DNA of 44,991 nt from Chlorobiaceae bacterium (GCA_013334485.1 JAAXXL010000016.1:1-44991), one strand, 5' to 3'. Counted from the stretch's first letter, positions 1 to 7,673 are shown. Translations and numbers: made by a program. Notes: generated by a model not told the origin, from the sequence alone.

Positions 1-116
1 CCTGAATGCAATGTGCTGTAAAAGAGATCAATCTCAAAGGAAATAAATTGGCTCAGGATAAAAGTGATGATGAGAGAGATCGGTGAAGTATGGATGACTA
101 AATAAAAGCGTGCGTT

Positions 117-974
117 ATGAAGAGGATTGGATTGATGGTCTGGGCGTTCTGCCTGCTTGTTTTTGGTGCGGGATGTTCGGAATTCAGGAGCGTTGGCCGT
201 CAGGAGCTGCCTGCTGAACAGATTGCACTGATAGCGGAGTATGCTGATCTCTATCGTGAAGTAGCGGCAGCTTCACCCAATGTTGTTTCGCTTGATGGTT
301 ATGCTGATGTCTGGATAAAGACACCGACACGGCAGAAACGGGTATTCTGCAATATCCGCGTCAACCGGGGGGCGGAGGCCCGAATGATTGTCAGTGTCGG
401 GTTGCTCGGCTGGCCGGTTGCCGACATGTTTTTCAGCCGCGATCAGCTCTATGTTCATGATATGATCAATAATCTGCTTTTTGTCGGCAGCAACAATGAC
501 GAGAATCTGGAGAAGATGCTTGGTGTGAATTCCGGTTACCGCCTGCTTTCGGAGTCGCTTCTGGGACTGGTACAGATTTCCGAGCCGGTCAGTGCTATCA
601 GATCGGTAAAAAAGGGAGCAGGAACGCTGATGTTTACCGTTGACACTGAGAGCGGCAGTAAAGAGATTGTTATCAATCCTGCCGCCAGAACCCTCACAGC
701 CCTGCTTTTGAAAAACAGAGAGGGCGTGACTACCACTGAACTGCATTTTAAAAATCACGAAACCCTCACGATTGCCGGGCAGCGTACACTTGTGCCAAAA
801 GAGATTGATATGCTGCTCTTCAACAGCGGATCCGGTGGCAACGGCGAGCATCAACTGGTGATCTCCTATGATGAGCGCTCATTCAACAAGGGGAGACTTT
901 CATCAACTTTTCCCCTGCCGAAAAAGGCGAGGGTGATCAATCTTGATGAGGCGAAAGCGCTGCCGTGGATGTAA
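117..974 (+). CDS. DUF4292-like outer-membrane-type lipoprotein
   Basis: This 285-residue protein begins with a lipoprotein signal peptide: a basic start (MKR), a hydrophobic stretch to about residue 18, and a lipobox ending GAGC with Cys at about residue 20. The rest is soluble and beta-rich (for example NVVSLDGYADVWIKTP and the LGWPVADMFF region), which resembles the DUF4292/LolA-fold lipoproteins of the Bacteroidota-Chlorobiota group. I infer that it is anchored to a periplasmic membrane face, perhaps helping envelope lipid or lipoprotein handling; the exact role is unknown. The first ATG is taken as the start. An inverted repeat carrying a repeat cassette begins 2 bp after the stop. Lipoprotein status is fairly sure, family assignment less so. 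Confidence 0.75.
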   Translation: MKRIGLMVWAFCLLVFGAGCSEFRSVGRQELPAEQIALIAEYADLYREVAAASPNVVSLDGYADVWIKTPTRQKRVFCNIRVNRGAEARMIVSVGLLGWPVADMFFSRDQLYVHDMINNLLFVGSNNDENLEKMLGVNSGYRLLSESLLGLVQISEPVSAIRSVKKGAGTLMFTVDTESGSKEIVINPAARTLTALLLKNREGVTTTELHFKNHETLTIAGQRTLVPKEIDMLLFNSGSGGNGEHQLVISYDERSFNKGRLSSTFPLPKKARVINLDEAKALPWM

Positions 975-1043
975 GGGCCGGCACCGCTCAAAATCTGTTG
1001 CGCGATTCGATGGCTTCGTTGTGTGGTGCTCTGAAAAGAGATC

Positions 1044-1079
1044 AAGGACTACAGTGACTACAGGGACAGCAAGGACGAA
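1044..1079. repeat. Four degenerate 9-bp tandem units (AAGGACTAC type)
   Basis: The units are AAGGACTAC, AGTGACTAC, AGGGACAGC and AAGGACGAA, with exact 9-bp period and a shared A-GGAC core. Purine-rich GAGAAGAGA sequence continues the register briefly. They lie inside the loop of the 976-1196 inverted repeat, in noncoding sequence. A second 9-bp-period tract with a different unit occurs at 44771-44811. Confidence 0.7.
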
Positions 1080-1110
1080 GAGAAGAGAAGAGCAGGATGG
1101 TTTACTTGTG

Positions 1111-1142
1111 CATAATTTCGTGTAATTTCGTCTGTTTCGTGG
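1111..1142. repeat. Three degenerate 10-bp units (TAATTTCGTG type)
   Basis: CATAATTTCG, TGTAATTTCG and TCTGTTTCGT follow one another with a 10-bp period and a common TTTCG core. The sequence then runs into GGTTC. These units sit in the same long hairpin loop as the 9-bp units at 1044-1079. I infer an intergenic dispersed repeat and see no coding potential. Confidence 0.6.
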
Positions 1143-1216
1143 TTCAAAAATCCTTAAACCGAACAGGACTATTTTGAGCGGTGCCGGTCTTTTTTCTTCG
1201 TGAAATCCGATATAAA

Positions 1217-1248
1217 ATGCAGAAGGCGCCGGGTGGCGCCTTCTGCAT
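1217..1248 (-). terminator. Rho-independent terminator downstream of sodB
   Basis: A perfect 14-bp stem (ATGCAGAAGGCGCC pairing with GGCGCCTTCTGCAT) encloses the four-base loop GGGT. On the minus strand it is followed by a T-rich stretch (TTTATAT). It lies about 54 bp beyond the superoxide dismutase stop codon. Confidence 0.8.
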
Positions 1249-1301
1249 GCAATTCAAGCTTGAAACAGCCCTGAATCCTTATTCAGATCAGCCTATATAT
1301 T

Positions 1302-1904
1302 TTACTTTGCGGCTTTGAAGTTGGCGGCTGCAAACTCCCAGTTGAGGAGGTTGTCAATTACCGATGCTACATAATCGGGTCTCCGGTTCTGGAAATCAAG
1401 ATAGTAGGCGTGTTCCCAGACGTCGATTGTCAGAAGAGGTTTCTGGCCGCTGGTTAACGGGGTTTGAGCGTTACCGGTTTTGACCACTTTCAGGGTGCTT
1501 CCCTCAAGCACAAGCCATGCCCAACCGCTCCCGAACTGGGTTGCGGCAGCATTTTTCAGTTCATCTTTGAACTTGTCGAAACTTCCGAAATCCTCTGTGA
1601 TTTTTGCTGCAAGTTCGCCATTTGGTTCGCCGCCGCCGTTTGGCGTCAGGCTGTTCCAGTAAAAGGAGTGGTTCCATGCCTGCGCGCCGTTATTAAAAAT
1701 GCCGACTTTCTGCGGGTCAGCGGCGGCTATGGCAATAGCCTCTTCAAGAGAAATGGAGTCAAGGTTTGAGTTGGCAACGAGGTTGTTGTAGTTGGTTATG
1801 TATGCGGCATGGTGTTTGCCGTAGTGAAAACTGAGGGTTTTGGCTGAAATGTAGGGTTCGAGTGCATTTTCTGCGAACGGAAGGGCTGGTTGCTGATATG
1901 CCAT
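1302..1904 (-). CDS. sodB: Superoxide dismutase, iron type
   Basis: This 200-residue cytoplasmic enzyme converts superoxide to oxygen and hydrogen peroxide, and its length is normal for the Fe/Mn family. The metal ligands are visible: His in FHYGKHH near residue 28, His in AWNHSFYW near 79, and Asp and His in DVWEHAYYLDF near 161-165. Gln directly before AWNH (NNGAQAWNH) is the Fe-type signature, where Mn enzymes carry Gly, so the iron form is favoured. It is transcribed alone, divergently from the small lipoprotein gene at 2054, and closes with a strong hairpin terminator. In a presumed anaerobic phototroph it would serve defence against oxygen exposure. Confidence 0.95.
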   Translation of the reverse strand: MAYQQPALPFAENALEPYISAKTLSFHYGKHHAAYITNYNNLVANSNLDSISLEEAIAIAAADPQKVGIFNNGAQAWNHSFYWNSLTPNGGGEPNGELAAKITEDFGSFDKFKDELKNAAATQFGSGWAWLVLEGSTLKVVKTGNAQTPLTSGQKPLLTIDVWEHAYYLDFQNRRPDYVASVIDNLLNWEFAAANFKAAK

Positions 1905-2053
1905 GATTCGTTGTTATTTTGATATTAAAAGAAGGCGAGGTATGATTAAAAAAGTTTAAACTTCTTATCGGGGGATTTAGTTTCTTGAAAACTGAAAATT
2001 CCTGATTCTTCTCATTTATCCTAAGAAAATATCAATAAAGGAGTTGCAGGCAA

Positions 2054-2401
2054 ATGAAATTGCGTGATGGCTTTTCGGTATTTACTTTTTGCCTGGTTTT
2101 CACTTCTCTTCTTTTTGGATGCAGTGAACAGAAATCATCCAGGCTTGACCCTGATGATCTTCGTTTTGCTGAATTCTACAGCGATTATCTGCTTCAGTCT
2201 GGCATACCTGCCAGTGATAATGTGATTGTCTCAGCAGTTCTTGATGCCGCTCAACTTGACACCCTGCTTGTGCATCATTCGCTCAGTCATGAACGGTTGA
2301 GCTCCAAGGCGCAATCCTATCGGCAGAATCCCGATCTCTGGAGGCTGGTACTCCTGCAGGTGAGGGAGAATATCCGCAAAAAAACAGATGCAACACCATG
2401 A
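2054..2401 (+). CDS. Small lipoprotein upstream of coaE
   Basis: This 115-residue protein has a lipoprotein signal peptide: a basic start (MKLRDG), a hydrophobic core, and the lipobox LFGC with Cys at about residue 23. The mature part is short, mostly helical by composition and charged at the end (RENIRKK). I do not recognise the family; it is loosely like the small DUF4296 lipoproteins of Bacteroidota, but that is a guess. Its stop overlaps the coaE start by 4 nt (ATGA), which indicates translational coupling. The start at 2054 has AAAGGAG about 12 nt upstream. Confidence 0.7.
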   Translation: MKLRDGFSVFTFCLVFTSLLFGCSEQKSSRLDPDDLRFAEFYSDYLLQSGIPASDNVIVSAVLDAAQLDTLLVHHSLSHERLSSKAQSYRQNPDLWRLVLLQVRENIRKKTDATP

Positions 2402-3045
2402 GCAGCACCCACACTCTTGTTGTCGGGGTAACCGGCGGGCTCGGCTGCGGGAAGTCAACGGTCTGCCGCTTTCTTTCAGAACTCGGCTGTGCTCTTTTTG
2501 AGTCTGACCGGGTGGCAAAGGCGCTTCAGCTTGAGGATCCTGAAGTTATTGCAGGAATGAGGGATCTCTTTGGTAATGAGATCTACTCGCATGACAGCAG
2601 CGGGAAGCTTTCATTAGACAGAAAGGCGGTTGCTACTGTGGTATTCTCCTCTCCAGAAAAACTGGAACAGCTTAACCGGCTGATACACCCGAGGGTATAC
2701 CGGGAGTTCAGAAAGTCCCTGCTTGATGCTGAAGGTCAGGGAGTAAGGATTCTGGTCAAGGAGGCGGCGATTCTTTTTGAATCGGGCGGAAACAGGGCGG
2801 CAGCGGTTGTGGTGGTTGTAGCCGCAGATATGGAGCGTCGGATTCAGAGGGCTGTTGAGAAAGGGATGGGGACGCAAGAGGAGGTCATGCGCCGCATCGC
2901 CATGCAGTGGCCACAGGAGAAGCTGATTGAAAAAGCTGATTATGTACTCTGGAATAATGGTTCCCAGGAGGAACTGCAACAAGAGACCGGGCAGCTTTTC
3001 CTGAAACTGATGCGGGTGGCCGATTCAGCCGGTAATCGAGGCTGA
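2398..3045 (+). CDS. coaE: Dephospho-CoA kinase
   Basis: CoaE phosphorylates the ribose 3'-hydroxyl of dephospho-CoA with ATP, the last step of coenzyme A synthesis, in the cytosol. The P-loop GGLGCGKST lies near residues 13-21, followed by the family pattern LGCALFESDRVAKAL. The LNRLIHPRVYREF motif is near residue 95, and a downstream Arg-rich lid region (MERRIQRA) is present. The 215-residue length is normal. The gene overlaps the preceding lipoprotein by 4 nt, and its last 21 nt overlap the convergent esterase gene on the other strand. Confidence 0.95.
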   Translation: MSSTHTLVVGVTGGLGCGKSTVCRFLSELGCALFESDRVAKALQLEDPEVIAGMRDLFGNEIYSHDSSGKLSLDRKAVATVVFSSPEKLEQLNRLIHPRVYREFRKSLLDAEGQGVRILVKEAAILFESGGNRAAAVVVVVAADMERRIQRAVEKGMGTQEEVMRRIAMQWPQEKLIEKADYVLWNNGSQEELQQETGQLFLKLMRVADSAGNRG

Positions 3046-4050
3046 GAGTATCGGGAGCGATACAGCGTAGCGGTACGAGGTGTTGCTGTGTGAATCCATG
3101 AACTCCTCATAGTGATGCTTTATAGCGTATTTGCCGGCTTTGGCTGAAAAAATTCTGTGACCGAACTGGAGATTGTACTCGTCAAGTGTTCCGCAATCAA
3201 GAAAAAGCGTACTGAGTGAATGCAAGGCTTCACGGTACTCTTTTTGATCAATCATCTCTACCGGGTCAAAACTGAGCCACTCCTGCCACACCGCTTCGAT
3301 CGGCTCACAGGTATGGGGGTTGAAGGGGAGACGAACGTTGCCCGGTGCCTGTTTTGAAGCGTCGGGGGAGTAAGCGGCGGCCATGCCGACAATATCAAGC
3401 AGGGCGAACTCCCGCTGCGGTTTTTTCAGTGCACCTTCATAAGAGGCAAGAAAGTCCGGTATACTTCCCCCGTACTGCTCAAGGACTCTTGCCGCAGCGG
3501 GGAAGTTAGGCTTGTAGCAGAGTTCAAATCCCATGTCACCGCTGTGGCATGCTGCTGCACTGAAGGTTTCCGGGTGCGTCATGGCAAGGCGGAGAGCGCC
3601 GAACCCTCCGGATGATTTTCCTGCAACAGCCCGGTGCTCTCTTTTTGCAAGGGTGCAGAGGCTCCGGTCAATACAGGCGACAACTTCATCAACAAGGTAG
3701 GTTTCGTATTGGCCGGTTGCAGCAGAGTTGACATACTGGGAGCCTCCGTAACGGGTCATGCAGTCCACCATAACAATAATGCACTCTGCCATATTCCTGC
3801 TTGTTATGAGCGATTCTGCCATTTCCGGTACGGTTTGTCGGCCGAAACTGTAGTTCAGGAAGCTTTGTCCGGTGGAGGCAAATCCGGCAAGAAGATAGAT
3901 AACGGGAAAGCGCTTTTTTTCATCATAGGAAGGGGGCAGATAGACCGGAATCCGCCGTTCAGCCGGATCCCCGAGAGGGTTTCCTGTGAGGGTTGTGCCC
4001 GGAATCGTTACCTCAATCACCCGGGGATATCCGGCAACATAACTTTTCAT
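3025..4050 (-). CDS. Esterase-D-type alpha/beta hydrolase
   Basis: This 341-residue protein matches the putative esterase family (esterase D/PF00756 type). It has an N-terminal beta region with IPVYLPPSYDEKKRFPVIYLLAG near residues 33-55, and the nucleophile elbow GKSSGG (GxSxG) with Ser near residue 145. The pattern HPETFSAAACHSGD follows, and a His near the C-terminus (KHHYEEF) could complete the triad. No signal peptide is seen, so it is probably cytosolic. The substrate is unknown; relatives cleave acyl esters or S-formylglutathione. The start overlaps the end of tatC by 4 nt, so the two genes are co-transcribed. The 3' end overlaps coaE by 21 nt convergently. Confidence 0.85.
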   Translation of the reverse strand: MKSYVAGYPRVIEVTIPGTTLTGNPLGDPAERRIPVYLPPSYDEKKRFPVIYLLAGFASTGQSFLNYSFGRQTVPEMAESLITSRNMAECIIVMVDCMTRYGGSQYVNSAATGQYETYLVDEVVACIDRSLCTLAKREHRAVAGKSSGGFGALRLAMTHPETFSAAACHSGDMGFELCYKPNFPAAARVLEQYGGSIPDFLASYEGALKKPQREFALLDIVGMAAAYSPDASKQAPGNVRLPFNPHTCEPIEAVWQEWLSFDPVEMIDQKEYREALHSLSTLFLDCGTLDEYNLQFGHRIFSAKAGKYAIKHHYEEFMDSHSNTSYRYAVSLPILSASITG

Positions 4051-4943
4051 AGCAGGAGGGCGTTGTTCTTTCGGTTTACCCTGGCGGAGATCAGAATACT
4101 TACTTCGTAAAGCAAAATCATCGGAAGGCCGATGACAAGCTGGGTGACAACATCGGTTGAGGGTGTTACAACTGCGGCAACAACAAGCAGCACCACAATG
4201 GCATGCTTGCGATAAAAGCGCATGAATGCCGGGGTGAGGAGCCCTATTTTGGAGAGAACATAGGAGATAAAGGGGAGCTCAAACACCAGTCCGGCGGTCA
4301 GGAGTGCACCCACAACAAAACTGATATAGTCCTGAACGGAGATGTTGTTTTTGATCAGGGGGGTTCCGAATCCGGCAAAGAACTGCAGGGTTACCGGGAG
4401 AAAGACAAAATAGCCGAAAGCAATGCCGGTAAAAAAGGAGAGAGAGATAAAGAGAATCGAGAATCGGCCTGCCTTTCGTTCATTTTCTTTCAGGCCGGGA
4501 GCAACAAACTGCCAGAGCTGCCAGGCCATGAAGGGAAAGGAGATAATGAATCCTGCAAAAAAAACCACCTGAAGATAGAGCGAGATCTGACCGTAGGGGA
4601 TCAGGTTCTGGAGTACAAGGGTTTTGCTGCTTCTTGTCAATGGCCCGATCAGGACCTCGTTTACCAGAAAATCAGCTTTGATACTGCAGATCGCAGTAAC
4701 GATAGCCAGTGTCAGGCCTGACTTGATCAGCCGGGAGCGGATCTCCTCAAGATGGCCGATAACATCAAGTTCACCCTCCATGCCGGATTCTTCAACGCTA
4801 TGCTCAGCTCTCTGGGTAAGCGGCTCTTTTTTTTCCTGCTCATCCTCAACGGTGCTCTCTGGCTCTTCTAAAGCAGGGGAGTAAGGATTTATGAAATCGG
4901 AGTTTCCCGGGGTTGTATGGTGTGTCTCTTTTTCCTCGCTCAT
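4047..4943 (-). CDS. tatC: Sec-independent protein translocase TatC
   Basis: TatC is the receptor subunit of the twin-arginine pathway, which exports folded, often cofactor-bearing proteins across the inner membrane. After a hydrophilic, acidic N-terminus of about 60 residues comes the family hallmark IGHLEEIRSRLIKS near residues 61-74. About six hydrophobic helices follow, with the conserved FMAWQLWQFVAPGLKENER loop near 138-156. The total of 298 residues exceeds the usual 240-260 because of the N-terminal extension, which has no upstream stop that would force a shorter start. The esterase gene follows with a 4-nt overlap. TatA/B genes are not in the window. Confidence 0.93.
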   Translation of the reverse strand: MSEEKETHHTTPGNSDFINPYSPALEEPESTVEDEQEKKEPLTQRAEHSVEESGMEGELDVIGHLEEIRSRLIKSGLTLAIVTAICSIKADFLVNEVLIGPLTRSSKTLVLQNLIPYGQISLYLQVVFFAGFIISFPFMAWQLWQFVAPGLKENERKAGRFSILFISLSFFTGIAFGYFVFLPVTLQFFAGFGTPLIKNNISVQDYISFVVGALLTAGLVFELPFISYVLSKIGLLTPAFMRFYRKHAIVVLLVVAAVVTPSTDVVTQLVIGLPMILLYEVSILISARVNRKNNALLL

Positions 4944-5326
4944 GATTCCATTTACTGCGTGAAACTATAGGGATATTTCGTACGGCTGCATCAAAACATA
5001 GCAACAAAGATGGTTGCAGCCAAGAAAATGTTTATGGCTTTTGCTTTGATGGTTACGATTGCGTGGCGGAAGCCGTTCTTGATCCACTGTCGGCCAGATA
5101 GAATTTCAGGGTTACCCCTTCGTTACGTATCTTCCCTTCATAATAATGTTGTAGTGGTTATGCACGCTCTTTTTTTTGACAGGAATCGTTTTTTTGTGGA
5201 GAAAGATTCTTTTAATTTCACACAAGAAAAGTGGTTACGGTTTTTTGTGTAACGAGCTTAACCTGTTCACTGTTTTCAGGAGCTTTCCTCAGGGGGAGCT
5301 TGTCACGATAACTTTCCGGGGATCTG
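4944..5326. other. Divergent intergenic region, tatC / polyprenyl synthase
   Basis: This 383-bp gap separates tatC (minus) from the polyprenyl synthase (plus) and must hold promoters for both. I see no convincing hairpin, repeat or RNA motif. An open frame at 5010-5252 has no family features and is not called a gene. Confidence 0.5.
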
Positions 5327-6301
5327 GTGAATATCAAGGATGTCACGGCATCGGTAAACGATGAGATAGAGATTTTTAAGCAGCGATATAAAACGGTGCT
5401 CTATGCCCATAATACGCTGGTTGACAAAGTTACCCGCTATGTTCTCAAACAGCAGGGAAAGCAGATTCGTCCGGTTCTTGTTCTTCTTTCGGCACAACTG
5501 TGCGGCGGGGTAAATGAGTCGAGCTATCGGGCGGCAATTATGGTTGAACTGCTTCATTCAGCGACGCTTATCCATGATGATGTGGTAGACGGAGCCGAGA
5601 TGCGTCGTGGTATTGCCTCAATCAATGCCTTGTGGAAAAACAAGATATCTGTTCTTATCGGCGATTATCTTCTCTCCCGCGGCCTGCTCTACTCTCTTGA
5701 ATTCAAGGATTACGGATTTCTGCATATGGTTTCGGAAGCTGTGCGGCGGATGAGTGAGGGGGAGATTCTTCAGATACAGAAAACCCGAAGTCTTGATATC
5801 TCCGAAGAGGATTATCTCAGTGTTATCTCTGACAAGACGGCCTCACTCATCTCCTCTGCCTGTGCTATGGGGGCCATGAGTTCCACTACCGATGAGGGTC
5901 GTATTGCTGCATTGAAAAGTTATGGAGAGTCTCTTGGACTTGCTTTCCAGATTCGTGATGATCTGCTTGATTATACCGGGGATTCAAAAAAAACCGGTAA
6001 AGAGATGGGGATCGATATAAAAGACAAGAAGATAACTCTCCCGCTTATCTATTCACTTTCCCATGCTTCGGCCTCGGAGCAGAAGAAAATTCGCTCCATT
6101 CTTAAAAGTGCGGGTAAACGGGCATCCAAAAGCGGAGAGGTTGTTGAGTTTGTCAAGAACAAGGGAGGCCTTGACTATTCGGCTCAGGTTGCTGAAGGCT
6201 TTGCCGCAAAAGCTGTCTCTTCAATCGCTTCATTTGAAGAGAGTCCGGCCAAGCGCTCTTTGTTGCAGCTTGTGGATTATGTTATGAAAAGAGAGAGTTA
6301 G
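5327..6301 (+). CDS. Long-chain trans-polyprenyl diphosphate synthase
   Basis: This enzyme condenses isopentenyl diphosphate units onto an allylic primer to make the side chain of membrane quinones (menaquinone, chlorobiumquinone) or related polyprenols. The first Asp-rich motif HDDVVDGAEMRRG is near residue 84 and the second, QIRDDLLDYTGD, near 212. KKTGKEMGIDIKDKKITLP follows, as in octaprenyl/solanesyl synthases. The 324-residue length fits the IspB/HepT type rather than farnesyl synthase, although the product length cannot be read from sequence. The start codon is GTG at 5327; the sequence from there (MNIKDV) matches the family N-terminus. A PASTA protein gene follows after 65 bp. Confidence 0.9.
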   Translation: MNIKDVTASVNDEIEIFKQRYKTVLYAHNTLVDKVTRYVLKQQGKQIRPVLVLLSAQLCGGVNESSYRAAIMVELLHSATLIHDDVVDGAEMRRGIASINALWKNKISVLIGDYLLSRGLLYSLEFKDYGFLHMVSEAVRRMSEGEILQIQKTRSLDISEEDYLSVISDKTASLISSACAMGAMSSTTDEGRIAALKSYGESLGLAFQIRDDLLDYTGDSKKTGKEMGIDIKDKKITLPLIYSLSHASASEQKKIRSILKSAGKRASKSGEVVEFVKNKGGLDYSAQVAEGFAAKAVSSIASFEESPAKRSLLQLVDYVMKRES

Positions 6302-6366
6302 TATGGTTTATGTGACGAAGGGATGTTACTGCGGAAACTTGATGAGAAATAACGGTTAATAGCGAG

Positions 6367-7101
6367 ATGAAGAAAAAAGTCGGAGTGATCATACTGCTGT
6401 TTTTCGGCGTTATCGGGCTGTTTGACAAGCTGATAATGCCTTTTTATGTTTCACAGGGAAGCGTTCGGATTGTTCCTGATGTTACCGACATGCCCTATGA
6501 GGATGCTGTGAGAAAACTTCGTCATTCCGGGTTTGAGGCGAAAAAAAGCTACTATGTCAAATATCTCAGTGGGATTGATTCCAATGTCGTGATTTCCCAG
6601 ATGCCTGAGGCCGGTCTTGAGGTCAAACCGGGCAGAAATGTCTATCTGGTGCTCAACAGGCGTGACAAGCCTACTTTTCCGATGCCTGATTTTCTGGGGC
6701 GTCCGGAATTTGATGCCCGTCAGGCGGCAGCTCGCATGGAGCTGGTACTTGAGGGTGTTCAGTTAACTCCTGTAACCAATCCTGAAGATGATGGAAAGGT
6801 GCTGAGTCAGTCGGTTCCTCCACAGACTGTTGTCACTTCAGGTTCCCCTGTTTCAATTATTATCGGCAGATACCAGGAGTCATCCGAAGGGTTGAGAAAG
6901 GTCGCAGTTCCTGACGTGCTGGGCATGTCGCTCGCCCAGGCCAATCAGGTTATCAGCCAGGCGGGACTTGGTGAGGGAAAGATTATTACCGAATATTCTG
7001 CGATTCTTGTTCCCAATACCGTTATCAGTCAGAAGCCGGCTGTCGGTTCCTATGTATCACCGGGTCAGCAGGTGGAGTTGACGGTGGTCACAGCAGAGTA
7101 A
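6367..7101 (+). CDS. Membrane-anchored PASTA-domain protein without kinase
   Basis: This 244-residue protein starts with one membrane segment (about residues 5-22) and continues as three PASTA repeats. The repeats begin around residues 36 (VPDVTDMPYEDAVRKL), 101 (MPDFLGRPEFDARQAA) and 178 (VPDVLGMSLAQANQVI), each closing with a VISQxP / LSQSVPP / VISQKPAVG motif. PASTA domains in Ser/Thr kinases and penicillin-binding proteins bind peptidoglycan fragments or lipid II. This protein has neither a kinase nor a transpeptidase domain. I infer a periplasmic cell-wall-associated role. Free-standing PASTA proteins are common in Bacteroidota and Chlorobiota. It lies downstream of the polyprenyl synthase, possibly in one transcript. 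Confidence 0.88.
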   Translation: MKKKVGVIILLFFGVIGLFDKLIMPFYVSQGSVRIVPDVTDMPYEDAVRKLRHSGFEAKKSYYVKYLSGIDSNVVISQMPEAGLEVKPGRNVYLVLNRRDKPTFPMPDFLGRPEFDARQAAARMELVLEGVQLTPVTNPEDDGKVLSQSVPPQTVVTSGSPVSIIIGRYQESSEGLRKVAVPDVLGMSLAQANQVISQAGLGEGKIITEYSAILVPNTVISQKPAVGSYVSPGQQVELTVVTAE

Positions 7102-7182
7102 GCAGTTGATGATACTCTTGCGAGTGTTGCAGCTTTGTGTTTTCCGTTTTCCATTTGGTTTATTGATGCCGGAAGAGGGGTG

Positions 7183-7344
7183 CTATTTGTAGTTGGCTTT
7201 TTTGTATTCGTCGCGCAGATCCTTTATCCCGGTCGTACGGTCGTTACCGTCGGTGATGAAGCCGAAGTACTCAAGGATGATGCGGATCACCAGCCAGATA
7301 CCGGCGAAGAGAAGGGAGATAGAGGAGAGAATATTTTTCAACAT
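7183..7344 (-). CDS. Small membrane protein, 53 residues
   Basis: I translated this frame by hand. It starts at ATG (7344-7342) with MLKNILSSISLLFAGIWLV and ends KKANYK before TAG. Residues 4-28 form one strongly hydrophobic helix ending RIILEYFGF. The remaining 25 residues are polar and charged (DGNDRTTGIKDLRDEYKK), the typical layout of a small single-pass membrane protein. It lies about 20 bp beyond the terminator of the DUF2934 gene on the same strand, so it depends on read-through or on a promoter overlapping the hairpin. I do not recognise a named family. The length is short enough that chance cannot be excluded. Confidence 0.6.
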   Translation of the reverse strand: MLKNILSSISLLFAGIWLVIRIILEYFGFITDGNDRTTGIKDLRDEYKKANYK

Positions 7345-7365
7345 AAGATCGGTTTGCTTCAGTAC

Positions 7366-7402
7366 AAAAAAAGGCCATTCTCAGGGAAGAATGGCCTTTT
7401 TT
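7366..7402 (-). terminator. Rho-independent terminator, potentially bidirectional
   Basis: The stem GGCCATTCT (7373-7381) pairs with AGAATGGCC (7388-7396) around a six-base loop. It is flanked by an A-run (7366-7372) and a T-run (7397-7402), so it can act on either strand. On the minus strand it ends the DUF2934 gene, which stops at 7428. Confidence 0.88.
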
Positions 7403-7427
7403 CATGAATTTGAAAAACAATTTTTTA

Positions 7428-7673
7428 TTAGTCCGTAAGCGAATCTTCTGCTTCGAACCAGTCATGGTGATGAGAACCATCCTGACGACCTTTTTGTTCC
7501 CATCGATAGTATGCCGCCAGTCTTATCTGCTCTTCACGTTGCTCATTTGTGAGCTTTGCTGTGGGTTTTTTGCTCTTTTTTACAGAGGCCGGCGAAGATG
7601 CCTTTGCTGCGCTTGCAGTTTTTTTTGCAGGGGCTTTTTCAGCTACCTCTTTTTCAGCGATTTTTTTTGCCAT
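7428..7673 (-). CDS. DUF2934-domain protein with Lys/Ala-rich N-terminus
   Basis: This is an 81-residue protein. Its first half is low-complexity and very basic and Ala-rich ([18 protein letters not shown]), like histone-H1-type tails. Its second half carries the DUF2934 signature: an [17 protein letters not shown] stretch, then [12 protein letters not shown]2934 proteins are small and widespread, and their function is not established; the basic tail suggests nucleic-acid contact, which is inference. The start ATG at 7673 is the first in frame. It is followed by a strong hairpin terminator. Confidence 0.8.
   Translation of the reverse strand: MAKKIAEKEVAEKAPAKKTASAAKASSPASVKKSKKPTAKLTNEQREEQIRLAAYYRWEQKGRQDGSHHHDWFEAEDSLTD

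Larger units (their letters stand above)
976..1196. repeat. 17-bp inverted repeat enclosing a 176-bp repeat cassette, ending in a T-run
   Basis: The arm at 978-994 (CCGGCACCGCTCAAAAT) is the exact reverse complement of the arm at 1171-1187. G976 can extend the stem by pairing with C1189. The second arm is followed by a T-run at 1190-1195. Read on the plus strand, this is a rho-independent terminator shape for the upstream lipoprotein gene, but with an abnormally long 176-nt loop. The loop holds two different short-period repeats (see 1044-1079 and 1111-1142). I infer that repeat sequence was inserted into, or grew inside, an ordinary terminator. No ORF here is credible. Confidence 0.75.

Noticed and set aside
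6-86. Short 26-codon frame at the left edge
   Set aside because: Begins right after an in-frame stop, very short and hydrophilic, with no supporting motif; more likely 3' flank of an upstream gene.
5010-5252. 80-residue plus-strand frame in the tatC / polyprenyl synthase gap
   Set aside because: No motif, odd composition, sits in a divergent promoter region, and the downstream gene start is well defined.
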